Origin: Robiginitomaculum sp.
Lineage (GTDB): Bacteria > Pseudomonadota > Alphaproteobacteria > Caulobacterales > Maricaulaceae
Assembly (NCBI GenBank): GCA_016765135.1
Contig: JAESQN010000015.1
Location: 62,001 to 126,000, forward strand
DNA length: 64,000 nt
Reading direction: 5' to 3'
Translations under genes and position numbers: made by a program
In this document: piece after piece, positions 8,827 to 17,828 of the stretch
Numbering within the stretch: the first letter of the stretch is position 1
Layout: each line of letters begins with the position of its first letter
Notes under the pieces: model-generated
Database searches by the model: none
What the model was told of the DNA's origin: nothing
What the model saw: only the letters and a program-made list of their open reading frames with translations

Positions 8827-10674
8827 TTACCCCTTGGAATCCACCCATGTTTTGACCCGTTCTTCCATGATGGTGAGGGGAACGGGGCCGGAACCCAGTA
8901 TAACCTCGTGGTATTCACGGATGTCGAATTTATCACCCAATTCTGCTTTAGCGTCTTCGCGCAGGGACAGGATTTTTAGCATGCCAATTTTATAGGCAGT
9001 CGCTTGGCCTGGCATGACGATATAACGCTCGATAGCTTTGATACAGTCGTTTTCGGCGTTGGGTGTATTTTCGGTTAGATAATCAATGGCTTGCTGGCGT
9101 GTCCATTTTTTATCGTGCAGCCCGGTATCAACAACCAATCTTGCGGCCCGCCAAAGCTCTAAAGCCAGGCGGCCAAAATCGGAATAGGGGTCTTGGTAAA
9201 AACCCATTTCCTTGGGCAGGTATTCTGAATACAAACCCCAACCTTCTGAATAGGCCGTGACCCGGCTATATTTGCGAAACATCGGCAAGCTGCCAAGCTC
9301 CTGCTGGATCGAGATTTGCATATGGTGGCCGGGTATGCCTTCGTGGTAGGCCAAAGCTTCCATCTGGTATTTCGGCATGTCGGCCATGACATACAGATTG
9401 GCATAATAGACGCCGGGGCGCGATCCGTCCGGAGCCGCCCCATTGTAAAAGGCTTTGCCGGCGGATTTTTCGCGAAAGGCCTCGACCCTTTTGACCACCA
9501 AATCTGCTTTGGGCTTGGTGATAAACACTTCGTCGAGGCGGGTTTTCATGGTGTCGATCATGGCGGTGGCATCGGACATATAGGCGTCCCGGCCAGCATC
9601 GGAATCTGCGTACAGTTGCGCCGGATCATTTTTCACATGAGTGAAAAATTCCTGTAATGTGCCTTCAAACCCGACCTGTTTCATGATGTCTCGCATCTCG
9701 TCGTGGATACGGGTCACTTCGGACAAACCAAGGTCATGGATTTCGCTGGCGCTCATATCCGTGGTGGTCATGCGCTTGAGCCGGTCGGCGTAATAAGCCC
9801 CGCCGTCCGGCAGTTTCCATACCCCGTCGTCCGTGCTGGCGGACGCTTGCATCACTTCCATTTCCGCAATCAGGCTTTCGTAGGCGGGTTTGACAGATGT
9901 CAAAAGAGCATCAATTGCTTGCGCCGTAAGTTTAGTGTGTTCCTCATCAGAAATTCCAAGCTCGTCGATTTTTTTGCTAAAATCAGCCAGCAATGTGGAA
10001 ACTGTATCGCTTTTGTCAAACGGCGCGCCCGAGAGCATATTGCGCGCATCCCGCAGCACATGATCATAAACATAGAGCGGCGGTTGAATACCTTTGGCAA
10101 CACTGGCTTTTTCGTTTTCCACATGGGTGGCCAAATAGGCTTTGACCCCGTTCAGCCGGGCGATATAGGCTTTGGCGTCGGCGACATTATCCATGCGGTG
10201 GCGACCGATTAGAAAAGACGGAATGCTTGATTGCTGGCCGCGCATCTGGTTGAACCTATAGCCGTAATCCCACCAGCGCACACTGTCGATTTGTTGCTGG
10301 GCTTGTCTTTCGAACAAGCGGTAAGAAAGCTGGCGGTTTTCGTCCAAATCTGAAAATTTGAAATTCTCGCGCATATGTTCAAGGTTTTGCTTAGTCTCCT
10401 CGACCTGCTTCAGGAAAAATGCCTTGCTTGGATTGTTCCATTTATCATTGTCCTGCTTCATACCCAATGTGGTCATGAATTGCGGGTAAAGCTTCATATT
10501 ATCCGTAAATACCGTTTCGAACCAGGCGTCCAGTTTGACGTTTTGATCTTGCATAGCGGTTTGCTCAGCACTTTGCTGTGCAGGCGTTTCGCCCTTGCTC
10601 GCAGACGTTTTATCACTTGGGGAACAGGCCGAAATCGCCAAAACACAAACCCCTAATATCAAAATTTTCTTCAT
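8827..10674 (-). CDS. DUF885 family putative metallopeptidase, lipoprotein (copy A)
   Basis: The 615-residue protein starts with a lipoprotein signal peptide (lipobox ISAC, Cys at about 17) followed by a low-complexity linker rich in Ser, Gln and Thr. The DUF885 hallmark HEGIPGHH lies at about residues 446-453, with a downstream YSEGWGLY near 475. These histidines and glutamates are the presumed metal ligands. A well-placed AGGAGA precedes the ATG. It is the downstream partner of a close paralogue at 10693-12513, only 18 bases apart, so the two are probably one transcript. The substrate is not known; members of this family are usually annotated as putative carboxypeptidases or dipeptidases. 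It converges on the M16 gene, giving three exported peptidases in a row. Confidence 0.9.
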   Translation of the reverse strand: MKKILILGVCVLAISACSPSDKTSASKGETPAQQSAEQTAMQDQNVKLDAWFETVFTDNMKLYPQFMTTLGMKQDNDKWNNPSKAFFLKQVEETKQNLEHMRENFKFSDLDENRQLSYRLFERQAQQQIDSVRWWDYGYRFNQMRGQQSSIPSFLIGRHRMDNVADAKAYIARLNGVKAYLATHVENEKASVAKGIQPPLYVYDHVLRDARNMLSGAPFDKSDTVSTLLADFSKKIDELGISDEEHTKLTAQAIDALLTSVKPAYESLIAEMEVMQASASTDDGVWKLPDGGAYYADRLKRMTTTDMSASEIHDLGLSEVTRIHDEMRDIMKQVGFEGTLQEFFTHVKNDPAQLYADSDAGRDAYMSDATAMIDTMKTRLDEVFITKPKADLVVKRVEAFREKSAGKAFYNGAAPDGSRPGVYYANLYVMADMPKYQMEALAYHEGIPGHHMQISIQQELGSLPMFRKYSRVTAYSEGWGLYSEYLPKEMGFYQDPYSDFGRLALELWRAARLVVDTGLHDKKWTRQQAIDYLTENTPNAENDCIKAIERYIVMPGQATAYKIGMLKILSLREDAKAELGDKFDIREYHEVILGSGPVPLTIMEERVKTWVDSKG

Positions 10675-10692
10675 GGTCTTCTCCTTAATGTT

Positions 10693-12513
10693 TTATTGTT
10701 TAGAGGCGACCCACTCACCTACCAGTTCTTCCAACACCGACAACGGCACCGAGCCATTGGCCAGCACCACGTCGTGGAATTCGCGAATGTCAAATTTATC
10801 GCCCAGTTCGGCTTGGGCAGATTTTTTCAGGTCGCCGATTTTTATCATGCCGATTTTATAGGCGGTTGCCTGACCGGGCCAGACGATATAGCGGTCGATT
10901 TCGGCGCGTATATCGCCTTCCGGGTTGGCGATATTTTCCAGCATATACTGAACCGCTTGTTCCCGCGTCCATTTTTGCGAATGGATACCCGTATCCACGA
11001 CCAGACGTGCCGCACGAAATATTTCCATGGAGAGCCTGCCAAAATCTTTATAGGGATCGGTGTACAGCCCCAGCTCCGCCGGGACGCTTTCGGCGTATAA
11101 GGCCCAGCCTTCAATATAGGCGGTGTGACTACCCTGTTTGCGAAACTCGGGAATGCCTCCCAACTCCATGGCAATAGCGATTTGCATATGGTGGCCGGGA
11201 ATACCCTCATGATAAGCTAGCGCCTGCATCAAATATGTTGGTTGCTGGCGTACGTCTTTGAGATTGATGAAATATGTACCAGGGCGCGAACCGTCCTGGG
11301 CTGGCCGGTTGTAAAATGCGCCAAACGCAGACGCTTCGCGAAAAGGTTCGACACGTTTAACGACCATATCGGCTTTGGGTTTGGTGATGAATAGCTCGTC
11401 CAGCCGGGCTTTCATATCGTCAATAACCGCCGTGGCCTCGCGCATATATTGCGCCCGGCCAGCGTCGTCGTTTGAAAAAGTAAATTGTTCGTCGGTACGC
11501 AGGAAATTATAGAAATCCTGCAAGCTGCCTTCAAATTTAACCTGCTGCATGATTTGGCGCATTTCGGCCTGGATGCGTGCGACTTCTTTCAGGCCGATTG
11601 CGTGGATAGCGTCGGCGCTTAGATCCGTGGTCGTGTAATAGCGCAACCGCGTTTTATAATAGGCTTCGCCGTTTGGTAATTTCCAGGCCCCATCGTCATT
11701 GCCGGCAATTTTTTCGTGGGCCTCAAACATGGCAATCAAACTCTCATAGGCCGGGCCGACGGATGTGGACAAGGCCTGTTCGGCCTGTTCCTGCAAAGCA
11801 TTTTTGTCTGCCTTGGACGCATCCAGTTTTTCAATTTTGGCTTTGATGTCTGTGTAGATAGGGCTGTCGGCACCTTCTGAAAATGGCTCGCCCGCCAAGA
11901 CATTTTTGGACGCAGTGATCAATTTGCCGTAGACGAATTTCGGCAGAACTATGCCGGCTTTGACTTGGTCTTCCGTGCGGGCTTGGAACTGGGCGAAATA
12001 CTGCTTGGCGGCACCCAGCCGCGCAATATAGCCCCGCGCATCCTCTATGGTTTCGACTTTATGGAAATTGACCATAAAGGTGGGAAAATTACTGTGGGGG
12101 CCGGACATATGGTTGAACACATATTGGTGGTCTAAATAGGGATGATCCGTTTTGGAGACATCGCCATTATATTCAAACAAGCGGTAGGATATTTTGCCCT
12201 GGCGGTCGAGCTTGTCCAGATTAAACAATTTCCGCATTTCGGTGATATTTTGTTGCTCAATCGCATAGTTTTCGTCCAGCGCCGCTTGTGACTCATCATC
12301 CAATTTATCCTGAGACGTCTTGAGACCCAGATAAGTCTGGAGCATGGGCGAGCGGGCCAAATCTTCTTCGTAGCGTGCCGCAAACCAGTCGTTTAGTTCT
12401 TGGCTTTGCGTCTCAATCTGGGCTTTGCTGATGTTTGGTTTGGAAGTATTTGTTTCTCCACATGACACCAACAAAGCGCCCGCAAACACACTGATAAGTA
12501 AAGACTTAAACAT
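10693..12513 (-). CDS. DUF885 family putative metallopeptidase, lipoprotein (copy B)
   Basis: The 606-residue paralogue of the following gene shares the same length, layout and motifs. It has a lipobox LVSC near residue 17, HEGIPGHH at about 441-448, IEGWALY about 25 residues later, and closely similar C-terminal stretches (PGQATAYKIGM). The start has AAAGGGA eight bases or so upstream. The pair looks like an old tandem duplication, since similarity runs end to end but the proteins differ at many positions. A periplasmic metallopeptidase role is inferred from the motif and the anchor. Confidence 0.9.
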   Translation of the reverse strand: MFKSLLISVFAGALLVSCGETNTSKPNISKAQIETQSQELNDWFAARYEEDLARSPMLQTYLGLKTSQDKLDDESQAALDENYAIEQQNITEMRKLFNLDKLDRQGKISYRLFEYNGDVSKTDHPYLDHQYVFNHMSGPHSNFPTFMVNFHKVETIEDARGYIARLGAAKQYFAQFQARTEDQVKAGIVLPKFVYGKLITASKNVLAGEPFSEGADSPIYTDIKAKIEKLDASKADKNALQEQAEQALSTSVGPAYESLIAMFEAHEKIAGNDDGAWKLPNGEAYYKTRLRYYTTTDLSADAIHAIGLKEVARIQAEMRQIMQQVKFEGSLQDFYNFLRTDEQFTFSNDDAGRAQYMREATAVIDDMKARLDELFITKPKADMVVKRVEPFREASAFGAFYNRPAQDGSRPGTYFINLKDVRQQPTYLMQALAYHEGIPGHHMQIAIAMELGGIPEFRKQGSHTAYIEGWALYAESVPAELGLYTDPYKDFGRLSMEIFRAARLVVDTGIHSQKWTREQAVQYMLENIANPEGDIRAEIDRYIVWPGQATAYKIGMIKIGDLKKSAQAELGDKFDIREFHDVVLANGSVPLSVLEELVGEWVASKQ

Positions 12514-12593
12514 ATTGTCCCTTTTATAATACTTTTACGGCTTCCTATACAGGTTTATCGATAAAAGGAAAGGGACTTAACGGGTTTCTTGCC

Positions 12594-14444
12594 TTAGCTA
12601 ATTTCTCCAGCCCGCCGCGAAGCTTTTTTGCGCTCATGCTCCAGTAAGTAGCGTTTGCGGATGCGGATGCTCAGGGGTGTGACCTCGACCAGTTCGTCGT
12701 CATTGATAAATTCCAGCGCGTATTCCAGCGTTGTCTCAATCGGTGTGGTCAAAACCACGGCTTCGTCGGTGCCCGATGCGCGGACATTGGTGAGCTGTTT
12801 GCCTTTGATCGGGTTGACGACCAAATCATTATCGCGGGCATGGATACCAATGACCATGCCTTCATAAACCGGAGCCTGATGACCGACAAACATTTTGCCG
12901 CGCTCTTGCAAATTGAACAGTGCAAACGCCACCGCAGTCCCGGTATGTTTGGAGATCAAAACACCTTTGGCCCGCCGCCCGATGGTGCCGCCAACACGCG
13001 GCGCATATTTATCAAACACATGATACATCAGGCCGGAACCAGACGTGGTGGTTAGAAAATCTGACCTAAACCCAATTAGGCCGCGTGTGGGAATTTCGTA
13101 ATCAAGCCGTACGCGCCCGCGCCCGTCCGGCACCATGTCTTTAAGCTGACCCTTGCGTATGCCTAGTTTTTCCATCACTGCGCCTTGGTGTTCGCTTTCC
13201 ACATCAATGGTCAAAATTTCCCACGGCTCGCACAACACATCATCAATGGTTTTGTTGATCACTTGCGGGCGGGAAATAGCCACCTCATAACCTTCGCGGC
13301 GCATGTTTTCTATCAGGATGGAAAGATGCAGTTCGCCGCGCCCGGAGACCTGGAATTTATCCGGGTCATCAAGGGGCTGTACTTTGAGGGCGACATTGTG
13401 GATCAGTTCTTTTTGCAAGCGGTCGCCAATATTGCGCGAGGTCACATATTTACCTTCGCGGCCCGCAAATGGGCTGTTATTGACTTGAAATGTCATGGAA
13501 ATGGTCGGTTCGTCCACACTCAACGCAGGAAGTTTTTCAACCGTTTCCGGCGCACAAATACAATCGGAAATCCCGAGCTGGTCAATGCCGGTAAAGCAAG
13601 CAATATCGCCCGCATAAACCGCGTCCATCTCGACCCGGTCAAGTCCCAAAAATCCGAATGGCTGCAAAATCTTTGCCTTGCGGGTGATGCCGTCCGCCGC
13701 CACGACCATAACATTTTGCCCGCGCCTCAAAGCACCGCGCAACACGCGGCCAATGCCGATCACGCCGGTATAGGACGAATAATCAAGGGCGCTGATTTGC
13801 AGCAGCAATGGCCCGTCCGGGTCAACATCCGGCACGGGGGTATGGTCAACGATGGTTTGAAACAACGGCGTCATGTCCGTGCCTTCAGTCCCGCTGTCCA
13901 TGCTGGCCCAGCCGTTTAGGGCGGACGCGAAGACAACCGGGAAGTCCATTTGCTCGTCGTTAGCACCCAAGCGGTCAAACAAATCAAAGGTCTGGTCAAC
14001 CACCCAGTCAGGGCGCGCCCCGACCCGGTCAATTTTATTGACCACGACGATGGGTTTGAGACCTTGCTCAAGGGCTTTTTTGGTAACGAAACTGGTTTGG
14101 GGCATGGGGCCTTCAACCGCGTCCACCAACAAAACTACACTATCGACCATGGACAAGACCCGCTCGACCTCGCCGCCGAAATCCGCATGTCCCGGTGTGT
14201 CGACAATATTGATGCGCCATTCGACGCCGTCAGGGGCATTCCAGGCAATGGCCGTATTTTTGGCCAAAATGGTGATGCCGCGTTCTCTTTCAATGTCGCC
14301 GCTATCCATAACCCGTTCAGCCAGTTCGCCGCGCTCTGACAGCGTGCCGGATTGGCGCAGGAGTTTATCCACCAAAGTCGTCTTGCCGTGGTCAACATGG
14401 GCTACAATAGCTACATTACGCAGCGTTTTAATTCTATCCGTCAT
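12594..14444 (-). CDS. typA: Translational GTPase TypA/BipA
   Basis: This 616-residue GTPase has the full EF-G-like layout. G1 AHVDHGKT is at about 15-22, DTPGHADF at about 81-88 and NKID at about 138-141. Domain II, the EF-G III/V-like domains and a TypA-type C-terminal domain rich in basic residues follow ([14 protein letters not shown]). TypA binds ribosomes and supports 50S assembly and growth under stress or at low temperature. Length matches the family. No strong ribosome binding site precedes the ATG. It stands alone: the upstream DUF885 pair has its own ribosome binding sites and a 150-base arrangement of unrelated function, and the MarR gene lies on the far side of a repeat element. 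Confidence 0.97.
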   Translation of the reverse strand: MTDRIKTLRNVAIVAHVDHGKTTLVDKLLRQSGTLSERGELAERVMDSGDIERERGITILAKNTAIAWNAPDGVEWRINIVDTPGHADFGGEVERVLSMVDSVVLLVDAVEGPMPQTSFVTKKALEQGLKPIVVVNKIDRVGARPDWVVDQTFDLFDRLGANDEQMDFPVVFASALNGWASMDSGTEGTDMTPLFQTIVDHTPVPDVDPDGPLLLQISALDYSSYTGVIGIGRVLRGALRRGQNVMVVAADGITRKAKILQPFGFLGLDRVEMDAVYAGDIACFTGIDQLGISDCICAPETVEKLPALSVDEPTISMTFQVNNSPFAGREGKYVTSRNIGDRLQKELIHNVALKVQPLDDPDKFQVSGRGELHLSILIENMRREGYEVAISRPQVINKTIDDVLCEPWEILTIDVESEHQGAVMEKLGIRKGQLKDMVPDGRGRVRLDYEIPTRGLIGFRSDFLTTTSGSGLMYHVFDKYAPRVGGTIGRRAKGVLISKHTGTAVAFALFNLQERGKMFVGHQAPVYEGMVIGIHARDNDLVVNPIKGKQLTNVRASGTDEAVVLTTPIETTLEYALEFINDDELVEVTPLSIRIRKRYLLEHERKKASRRAGEIS

Positions 14445-14514
14445 AACAGGGAAACCGTTTCATATCTATTTGCGCCCCCTTTAGGGGCAAAGCACATAAA
14501 GCACCAGACATTTT

Positions 14515-14704
14515 TACGGTTGGTTTTTGAGCTACGTCAGTACCGTAAATATTTTTGATTGACCTCACAATTCTGTAGGGTGGATTAGCCTCTTGGCGTA
14601 ATCCACCGTGCGGTGTGTGCCAATGGTGGATTACGCGCAAAAAACGCTAATCCACCCTACGAGATTCTAGATATTATTAAGGTGTTACGGTTGGTTTTTG
14701 AGCC
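14515..14704. repeat. GGTGGATTA palindromic element flanked by direct repeats
   Basis: The core at 14575-14660 has perfect 15-base outer arms (GTAGGGTGGATTAGC at 14575-14589 and its complement at 14646-14660) and an internal inverted copy of TGGATTACGC. Its right two-thirds (14606-14660) recur almost unchanged at 46961-47015. The 19-base sequence TTACGGTTGGTTTTTGAGC occurs on both sides, at 14515-14533 and 14686-14704; the second copy is the 3' end of the MarR gene. No coding potential is seen between typA and marR apart from this. Confidence 0.8.
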
Positions 14705-15116
14705 GCGCCAAGAAATTTTCAAGCTCGCGCAATTGCGTATCCGAAAACATGGCCTTTAGCTTTTTCTCCTGCGCCATAATCTCTGGCACTATTTTGTCAA
14801 ACATTGCCTTGCCTTGGGTGCTAAGAGATAATGGTGCCGCCCGGCCATCACTATCGCTGGCGCAGCGGTGGACAAGCCCGCGTTCAATCATTTTACCTAC
14901 GGCGCGGCTAATGGTGGTTTTATCCATCCCGGTTTTATCGGTGACCGCCCCCGCCGTCATATCAGCTCCGCCCGCCAACACGGCCATAACCCGCCATTGG
15001 GTCGGGCTGAGTTTATAAGGCGCATAACTTTTGGCAATGCGTTTTGAGACCGCATTTGCCGCTACAGAGAGCCTATAGGGCAGAAAGTTTTCAAGCTTGA
15101 AGTCTGGTGATGTCAT
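14685..15116 (-). CDS. MarR-family transcriptional regulator
   Basis: The 143-residue product has the MarR winged-helix fold. An N-terminal dimerisation helix is followed by PTQWRVMAVLAGG and the recognition region TAGAVTDKTGMDKTTISRAVGKMIERGLV, then a wing with SDSDGRAAPLSLS. I start it at 15116, where GAGGA lies nine bases upstream, rather than at an upstream ATG that would add 25 residues unlike the family. It is divergent from an aldehyde dehydrogenase across 143 bases that contain a perfect palindrome over its own -35. That suggests autoregulation and control of the dehydrogenase by a small aldehyde or phenolic ligand; the ligand is inference. Confidence 0.9.
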   Translation of the reverse strand: MTSPDFKLENFLPYRLSVAANAVSKRIAKSYAPYKLSPTQWRVMAVLAGGADMTAGAVTDKTGMDKTTISRAVGKMIERGLVHRCASDSDGRAAPLSLSTQGKAMFDKIVPEIMAQEKKLKAMFSDTQLRELENFLARLKNQP

Positions 15117-15153
15117 AAAATACTGTCCTCGTTTATGCTTGTACCTCGTCAGC

Positions 15154-15187
15154 GTTATAAGCGCATCACATTTTAACGCAAATTTGC
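15154..15187 (-). promoter_or_regulatory. marR promoter with overlapping palindromic operator candidate
   Basis: On the minus strand, -35 TTGCGT (15176-15181) and -10 TATAAC (15154-15159) are 16 bases apart. The perfect palindrome GCAAATTTGC at 15178-15187 overlaps the -35, a usual place for MarR self-repression. Confidence 0.5.
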
Positions 15188-15259
15188 ACAAATCTGTATT
15201 CTCCTCTTCACATCTAATCCCATTGGGGTAGATGTATTTTGAGAAATAAAGGCAAGCTA

Positions 15260-16624
15260 ATGATTACAAGCATAAACCCGGCGACGGGCCAAACCATCAA
15301 GGTTTACACAGAGCTGGACGCTGGCGGCATTGAAGCTGCTATAACCAATGCAAGCATGGCTTTTGCGTCTTGGCGCAAGACGGAACTTTCGCGCCGTTCG
15401 CAATTGGTACATACTCTCGCAGATGCGCTGGAAGCCAATACGGATATTTGCGCCCATCTTATGTCCACCGAAATGGGAAAAACCTTAAAGGCAGGTAGGG
15501 CCGAGATTGATAAATGCGTCAAATATTGCCGCTATACGGCGGACATGGCTGCCACATATTTAGCAGACGAGATGGTGGAGACAGAATACAAGCAGGCATT
15601 TACCCGCCCGCTACCGCTTGGCACCATACTGTTAGTTATGCCGTGGAATTTCCCGTTTTGGCAGGTGATCCGCGTGGCGGTGGCGGCAATTTTGGCGGGG
15701 AATACCTGCTTGCTCAAACATGCATCAAATGTGCCGGGTAGTGCATTGTCACTGGAGGAAATGTTCACCCAAGCCGGCTTTCCGGCGGGCGTATTTCAAA
15801 CCTTGTTAATCCGTTCAGGCGCGGTCAAAGCCATCCTTGAAGACGACCGTATCCACGCCGCTTCTCTCACGGGTTCGGAAGCGGCCGGGTCGGCGGTGGC
15901 CAGTATATGCGGTGCGCAGATAAAACCCTGTGTGCTGGAGCTGGGCGGGGCAGACCCGTTTATCGTCATGCCGAGCGCTGATCTGGACGCCGCCGTGGAT
16001 CACGCTATAACCGGGCGGATGCGCAATAATGGCCAAAGCTGTATCGCTGCCAAACGCCTGATTGTTCACGCCAGTATTTATGATGATTTCAAAGCGGCAT
16101 TTCTTGCCAAAATGAACGCCATGAATTTGGGAGACCCGCTGGACGGGAAAACGGACATGGGGCCGATTGCTTCAAAGCGGGCGCTGGATGACGTCAACGC
16201 GCAAGTCACCAGAGCAGAAACACAAGGTGCGCTCGTCACACACTCCACCCACGCTTTGCCAAAGCGCGGTTTTTATATGCGTCCGGCAATTATAGAAAAC
16301 ATCAGTAAAGACATGGATGTTTACGGTCAGGAAATTTTTGCACCTGTGGCCATGCTGTTCAAGGTAGAGAGTTTCGATGAAGCTATCGTTCTCGCCAATG
16401 ACACAGATCTCGGCCTATCCTCGGTGCTGTTTTCTAAAGATACAGATGAACAAGCCAGAGCCATAAGCGAACTGGAAGCCGGCTCCACCTATATCAACCG
16501 CTATGCCAGCTCAGACATACGCCTACCGTTCGGCGGTATAAAACGCTCCGGTTTCGGCCGCGAAATGGCCAAAGAAGGCTTGCAAGCATTCACCAATCTA
16601 AAGACGGTGATTGTTGCGAATTAG
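15260..16624 (+). CDS. NAD(P)-dependent succinate-semialdehyde-type aldehyde dehydrogenase
   Basis: The 454-residue protein is an aldehyde dehydrogenase of the short succinate-semialdehyde dehydrogenase type. It has the MPWNFPFWQ segment, the catalytic base Glu227 in LELGG and the nucleophile Cys261 in NNGQSC. The KRSGFGRE motif near the end, together with the opening ITSINPATG, matches the Sad/GabD-like group. It should oxidise a semialdehyde to the acid. The ATG at 15260 follows AAAGGCA and is preferred to a TTG seven codons upstream. It is divergent from a MarR regulator that probably controls it. The true substrate cannot be read from sequence, and GABA-pathway partners are absent nearby. 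Confidence 0.93.
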   Translation: MITSINPATGQTIKVYTELDAGGIEAAITNASMAFASWRKTELSRRSQLVHTLADALEANTDICAHLMSTEMGKTLKAGRAEIDKCVKYCRYTADMAATYLADEMVETEYKQAFTRPLPLGTILLVMPWNFPFWQVIRVAVAAILAGNTCLLKHASNVPGSALSLEEMFTQAGFPAGVFQTLLIRSGAVKAILEDDRIHAASLTGSEAAGSAVASICGAQIKPCVLELGGADPFIVMPSADLDAAVDHAITGRMRNNGQSCIAAKRLIVHASIYDDFKAAFLAKMNAMNLGDPLDGKTDMGPIASKRALDDVNAQVTRAETQGALVTHSTHALPKRGFYMRPAIIENISKDMDVYGQEIFAPVAMLFKVESFDEAIVLANDTDLGLSSVLFSKDTDEQARAISELEAGSTYINRYASSDIRLPFGGIKRSGFGREMAKEGLQAFTNLKTVIVAN

Positions 16625-16736
16625 AGAGGTGCGCTCGTTAAATGTTGGATAACGAACTTCTCCGACAGTCCGTGTCTATGTTGATTTTACAGCATAAAAT
16701 TTAATGCTGACATGCCACCCTAAACTCCTCCTACCA

Positions 16737-16938
16737 CAGGGGTATCGCATGAATGTATTTTTTAATATATACCTCATCTCACGCCCCGCTCATACCCGCG
16801 CAGGCGGGTATCCACCTTGAAATCCCGACTGGATACCCGCCTGCGCGGGTAAGAGCGGAATTTGAGGGTGTAGTTTTTAAAAGCTCCCTACTTATAGATG
16901 TATTGAAATACCCCAATAACCTTCATGCGATACCCCTG
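16737..16938. repeat. Nested palindromic repeat island
   Basis: Outer arms of 17 bases match perfectly in inverted orientation (CAGGGGTATCGCATGAA at 16737-16753; complement at 16922-16938). Inside them, 29-base arms at 16786-16814 and 16830-16858 are inverted copies with one mismatch, and each is itself a hairpin around ATACCCGC-GCAG-GCGGGTAT. Such GCGGGTAT units are common dispersed repeats in proteobacteria. With the next feature, this accounts for the 533 bases between 16625 and 17157; the first 110 of these hold nothing I recognise. Confidence 0.8.
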
Positions 16939-17161
16939 GCCCATCCGGGATCAGCAATTGATTGTCTTCGTTTTATTGTTATGCTTGAACATGGATTTTT
17001 TGGTAACGTATAGAGGTTGGGTGGGGCATATATTGAGCGCAGTCAGCGCCGTATTTCTTTTTCTATTTTTCTATAAAACTAACGGCTTGTTCGGCGCGGT
17101 TTTTGTGGTTTCTCTGGTTTATATTGGTCGTCATTACCACAAAGAGAGGAAAATACATTGA
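16925..17161 (+). CDS. Small membrane protein, unknown function
   Basis: A 78-residue frame with two or three hydrophobic segments (about 12-29 and 36-67) ends in the basic tail RHYHKERKIH. Its TGA overlaps the TTG start of the next gene as TTGA, which suggests translational coupling and is the main support for it being real. The first ATG lies inside the right arm of a palindromic repeat, so the true start may be the ATG at 16991, which would leave 56 residues. I recognise no family. Confidence 0.45.
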   Translation: MRYPWPIRDQQLIVFVLLLCLNMDFLVTYRGWVGHILSAVSAVFLFLFFYKTNGLFGAVFVVSLVYIGRHYHKERKIH

Positions 17162-17802
17162 CACAACAAATTGATCTCTATTGGTCGTTTCGGTCGCCTT
17201 ATTCTTATTTGGCGGTGAAGCCGGTTTTGGCTTTACGCCGCGCATGGGACGTGGAGGTCAATGTGAAAATTGTGTTGCCTTTGGCGCTTAGGCAGCCTGA
17301 ATTTTTTGACAGTCGCGGGCCGGAATGGATGGGGTATTTGTTTCGTGATATACTGCGTATTGCTGAAATGACAGGGCAAAAAATGTCTATGCCCCAACCC
17401 GACCCGGTGATCACTGATCCAAAAACCGGGGCATTCGCCAAAGACCAACCCCTTGTGCGCCGACTGTCGCGGTTGGGTGTGGCAGCGAGTGCGGCGGGCA
17501 AAGGTCTTGAATTTCTGGACGAGGTCGGGCGGCTTGTGTGGAGCGGGGAGAAATGGCTTGAAGACGGGCGGCTCGGCTCGGCGATTGCGCGCATTGGCCT
17601 TGATTTGGAGGTTTTGGAAGCGGGCATTGACGCGGCCAAAACTGACGCGCTCATCGACCAACATGACAAGGATTTACGGGCCGCAGGCCATTGGGGCGTG
17701 CCGACATTTGTGCTAAACGGTGAGCCGTTTTTCGGGCAAGACCGGATTGATGCCTTAATCTGGCGCTTGGGCCGATTAGGCATAAATCGCCGGCGCGATT
17801 AG
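17158..17802 (+). CDS. DsbA-fold 2-hydroxychromene-2-carboxylate isomerase family protein
   Basis: The 214-residue protein has the kappa-class GST/DsbA-like fold of 2-hydroxychromene-2-carboxylate isomerases. DLYWSFRSPYSYL near the N-terminus carries the catalytic-type serine in place of a CXXC pair. The C-terminal WGVPTFVLNGEPFFGQDRID is the conserved cis-Pro and dimer region. Characterised relatives use glutathione in naphthalene degradation, but most homologues lie outside such pathways, as here, so the substrate is open. The TTG start is supported by GAGAGGA eight bases upstream and by its overlap with the preceding small membrane gene. The three-base overlap suggests the two are translated together. 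Confidence 0.88.
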   Translation: MTQQIDLYWSFRSPYSYLAVKPVLALRRAWDVEVNVKIVLPLALRQPEFFDSRGPEWMGYLFRDILRIAEMTGQKMSMPQPDPVITDPKTGAFAKDQPLVRRLSRLGVAASAAGKGLEFLDEVGRLVWSGEKWLEDGRLGSAIARIGLDLEVLEAGIDAAKTDALIDQHDKDLRAAGHWGVPTFVLNGEPFFGQDRIDALIWRLGRLGINRRRD

Positions 17803-17828
17803 AAATTCAATGACGAGAACAGATGGCG

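Noticed and set aside
13185-13919. 244-codon open frame on the plus strand
   Set aside because: Antisense to typA, whose protein signatures are unmistakable.
14445-14574. Possible small gene between typA and marR
   Set aside because: Only short frames without SD; the stretch is explained by the repeat and its flanking duplication.
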